64,000 bases of DNA from Bugula neritina (Eukaryota > Bryozoa > Gymnolaemata > Cheilostomatida > Bugulidae). The DNA is taken from contig OZ037766.1 in NCBI GenBank assembly GCA_964035545.1, forward strand, positions 23,768,767-23,832,766, read 5' to 3'. The position numbers were made by a program, and so were the translations under genes. The notes beneath the pieces are model-generated. The model worked only from the letters and a program-made list of their open reading frames with translations. It had not been told where the DNA came from and made no database searches. Below are positions 63,211-64,000 of the stretch, one piece after another (the stretch's first letter is position 1; every line of letters starts with the position of its first letter).

Positions 63211-64000
63211 CTGTAGCAGTAACATGATAATATCAATCCTATGTGCTATTGGCTAAGCAGTAAGATGGTAGGCTAATATCAATCCTACGTGGTGTAGAGT
63301 GAGAGGGTTTTAGATTACACGGTGTAAACTTGGGGTTATAGTCTGTTTACAAGGGCAGGCAATCCCGACGCTATTCTGTGACAGGTTAGCAGCATACACC
63401 ATGCCAATAATTAATCAATATTATGTTGAACTTATTTCAAATCAGCCGCATAGCATAACGACTGTATTTTGGAAGTTGTCTTACTATTCTCACTAATGTT
63501 ACCTTATTTTACACGAGGTAGCATTGCACTCTCTGTAGACTATATACCATTATACTAGTAATTTGACCTTTTAAACTTTAAATAGTCTAATTTTGTGGAA
63601 TTTTATAAAAATTTACAGCCTATCCATAATTTATTTTAGTCTGTCGTGATTTATTTATTCTAATTTTTCCTATATAAGTCGGTATTCTTGCTTTAAATTA
63701 GGCTGAGAATTCTACAACGCAAATTTTCTTCTGCCTACATGTTATGGCCCATTCCCTACGTTCTATAGACTATATAATATATATAAGGTGTTGTTTATTT
63801 GTTATTTCTAACCTAAACTCTTAAACAGTTACTCAAGCTTAATTTGGTAAAATTGTAAAAATTAGCTTTCATGAATTTTTAATTTTTCTTAAGTTTCAGT
63901 TTGCCTCACTCTCTCCATGCTACAAATAGTTGCCACAACTAACACAGTTACAAAAAAACTATTTCTATTTACTAACAATGTCTACATATCTTCCATTATA
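63211..64000. other. Right-edge stretch, intron or upstream of the receptor-like gene
   Basis: Presumed intron of the receptor-like gene. I found no exon with an acceptor, donor and conserved pattern on the minus strand here. Confidence 0.4.

Noticed and set aside
62833-63256. Plus-strand frame opposite the receptor-like exon (63074-63256)
   Set aside because: It mirrors the minus-strand coding exon, which has a membrane helix and splice sites in phase.
1-64000. CRISPR arrays, operons, bacterial promoters, rRNA genes
   Set aside because: The window is animal nuclear DNA; tandem arrays here lack the repeat-spacer layout, and no rRNA or intact tRNA gene was recognised.

Overview
This is a stretch of AT-rich, intron-rich animal nuclear DNA. 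The evidence is GT-AG (and a few GC-AG) introns, one-domain-per-exon EGF repeats, a cohesin STAG gene, a DDX11-type helicase, tRNA-derived SINEs and many minisatellites. I infer an invertebrate metazoan, possibly an early-branching one such as a sponge, but nothing in the sequence fixes the phylum. All gene models were assembled by hand from splice sites and reading phase.

Layout. (1) 408-17830, minus strand: the 5' part of a gene for a secreted or membrane protein with a signal peptide and 14 EGF-like domains. Every exon has 1-1 phase, so domains can be gained or lost without a frameshift. The middle (7.8-14.1 kb) is a nested tandem duplication that left orphan EGF exon fragments. A 3.3 kb hAT-like element and two SINEs sit in its introns. 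The gene runs off the left edge. (2) 19177-35399, minus strand: a complete 24-exon cohesin subunit STAG/SA gene (about 1150 aa). Three of its introns need GC donors. (3) 35400-38284: a divergent intergenic region. (4) 38285-50372, plus strand: 13 exons of the DDX11/Chl1 iron-sulfur DNA helicase, ending before the second motor domain, which I cannot find in the remaining 13.6 kb. Its second intron holds a 3.65 kb DNA transposon with long inverted ends. (5) 52461-54436, minus strand: a three-exon, 170 aa single-pass membrane protein with an acidic low-complexity tail. (6) 54437-61752: mostly anonymous DNA with a long hairpin and two 20-bp minisatellites. (7) 61753-63210, minus strand: the 3' exons of a type I membrane receptor-like protein with repeated Tyr-x-x-Pro motifs; its 5' part lies beyond the right edge.

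The most interesting arrangement is STAG and DDX11 placed head to head. Both act in sister-chromatid cohesion (STAG is a structural subunit of cohesin; DDX11/Chl1 is the helicase that helps establish cohesion), and their start codons are 2.9 kb apart, so they may share a promoter region. A second theme is tandem repeats that grow over splice junctions: a STAG donor, two DDX11 acceptors, and a stop codon inside a minisatellite.
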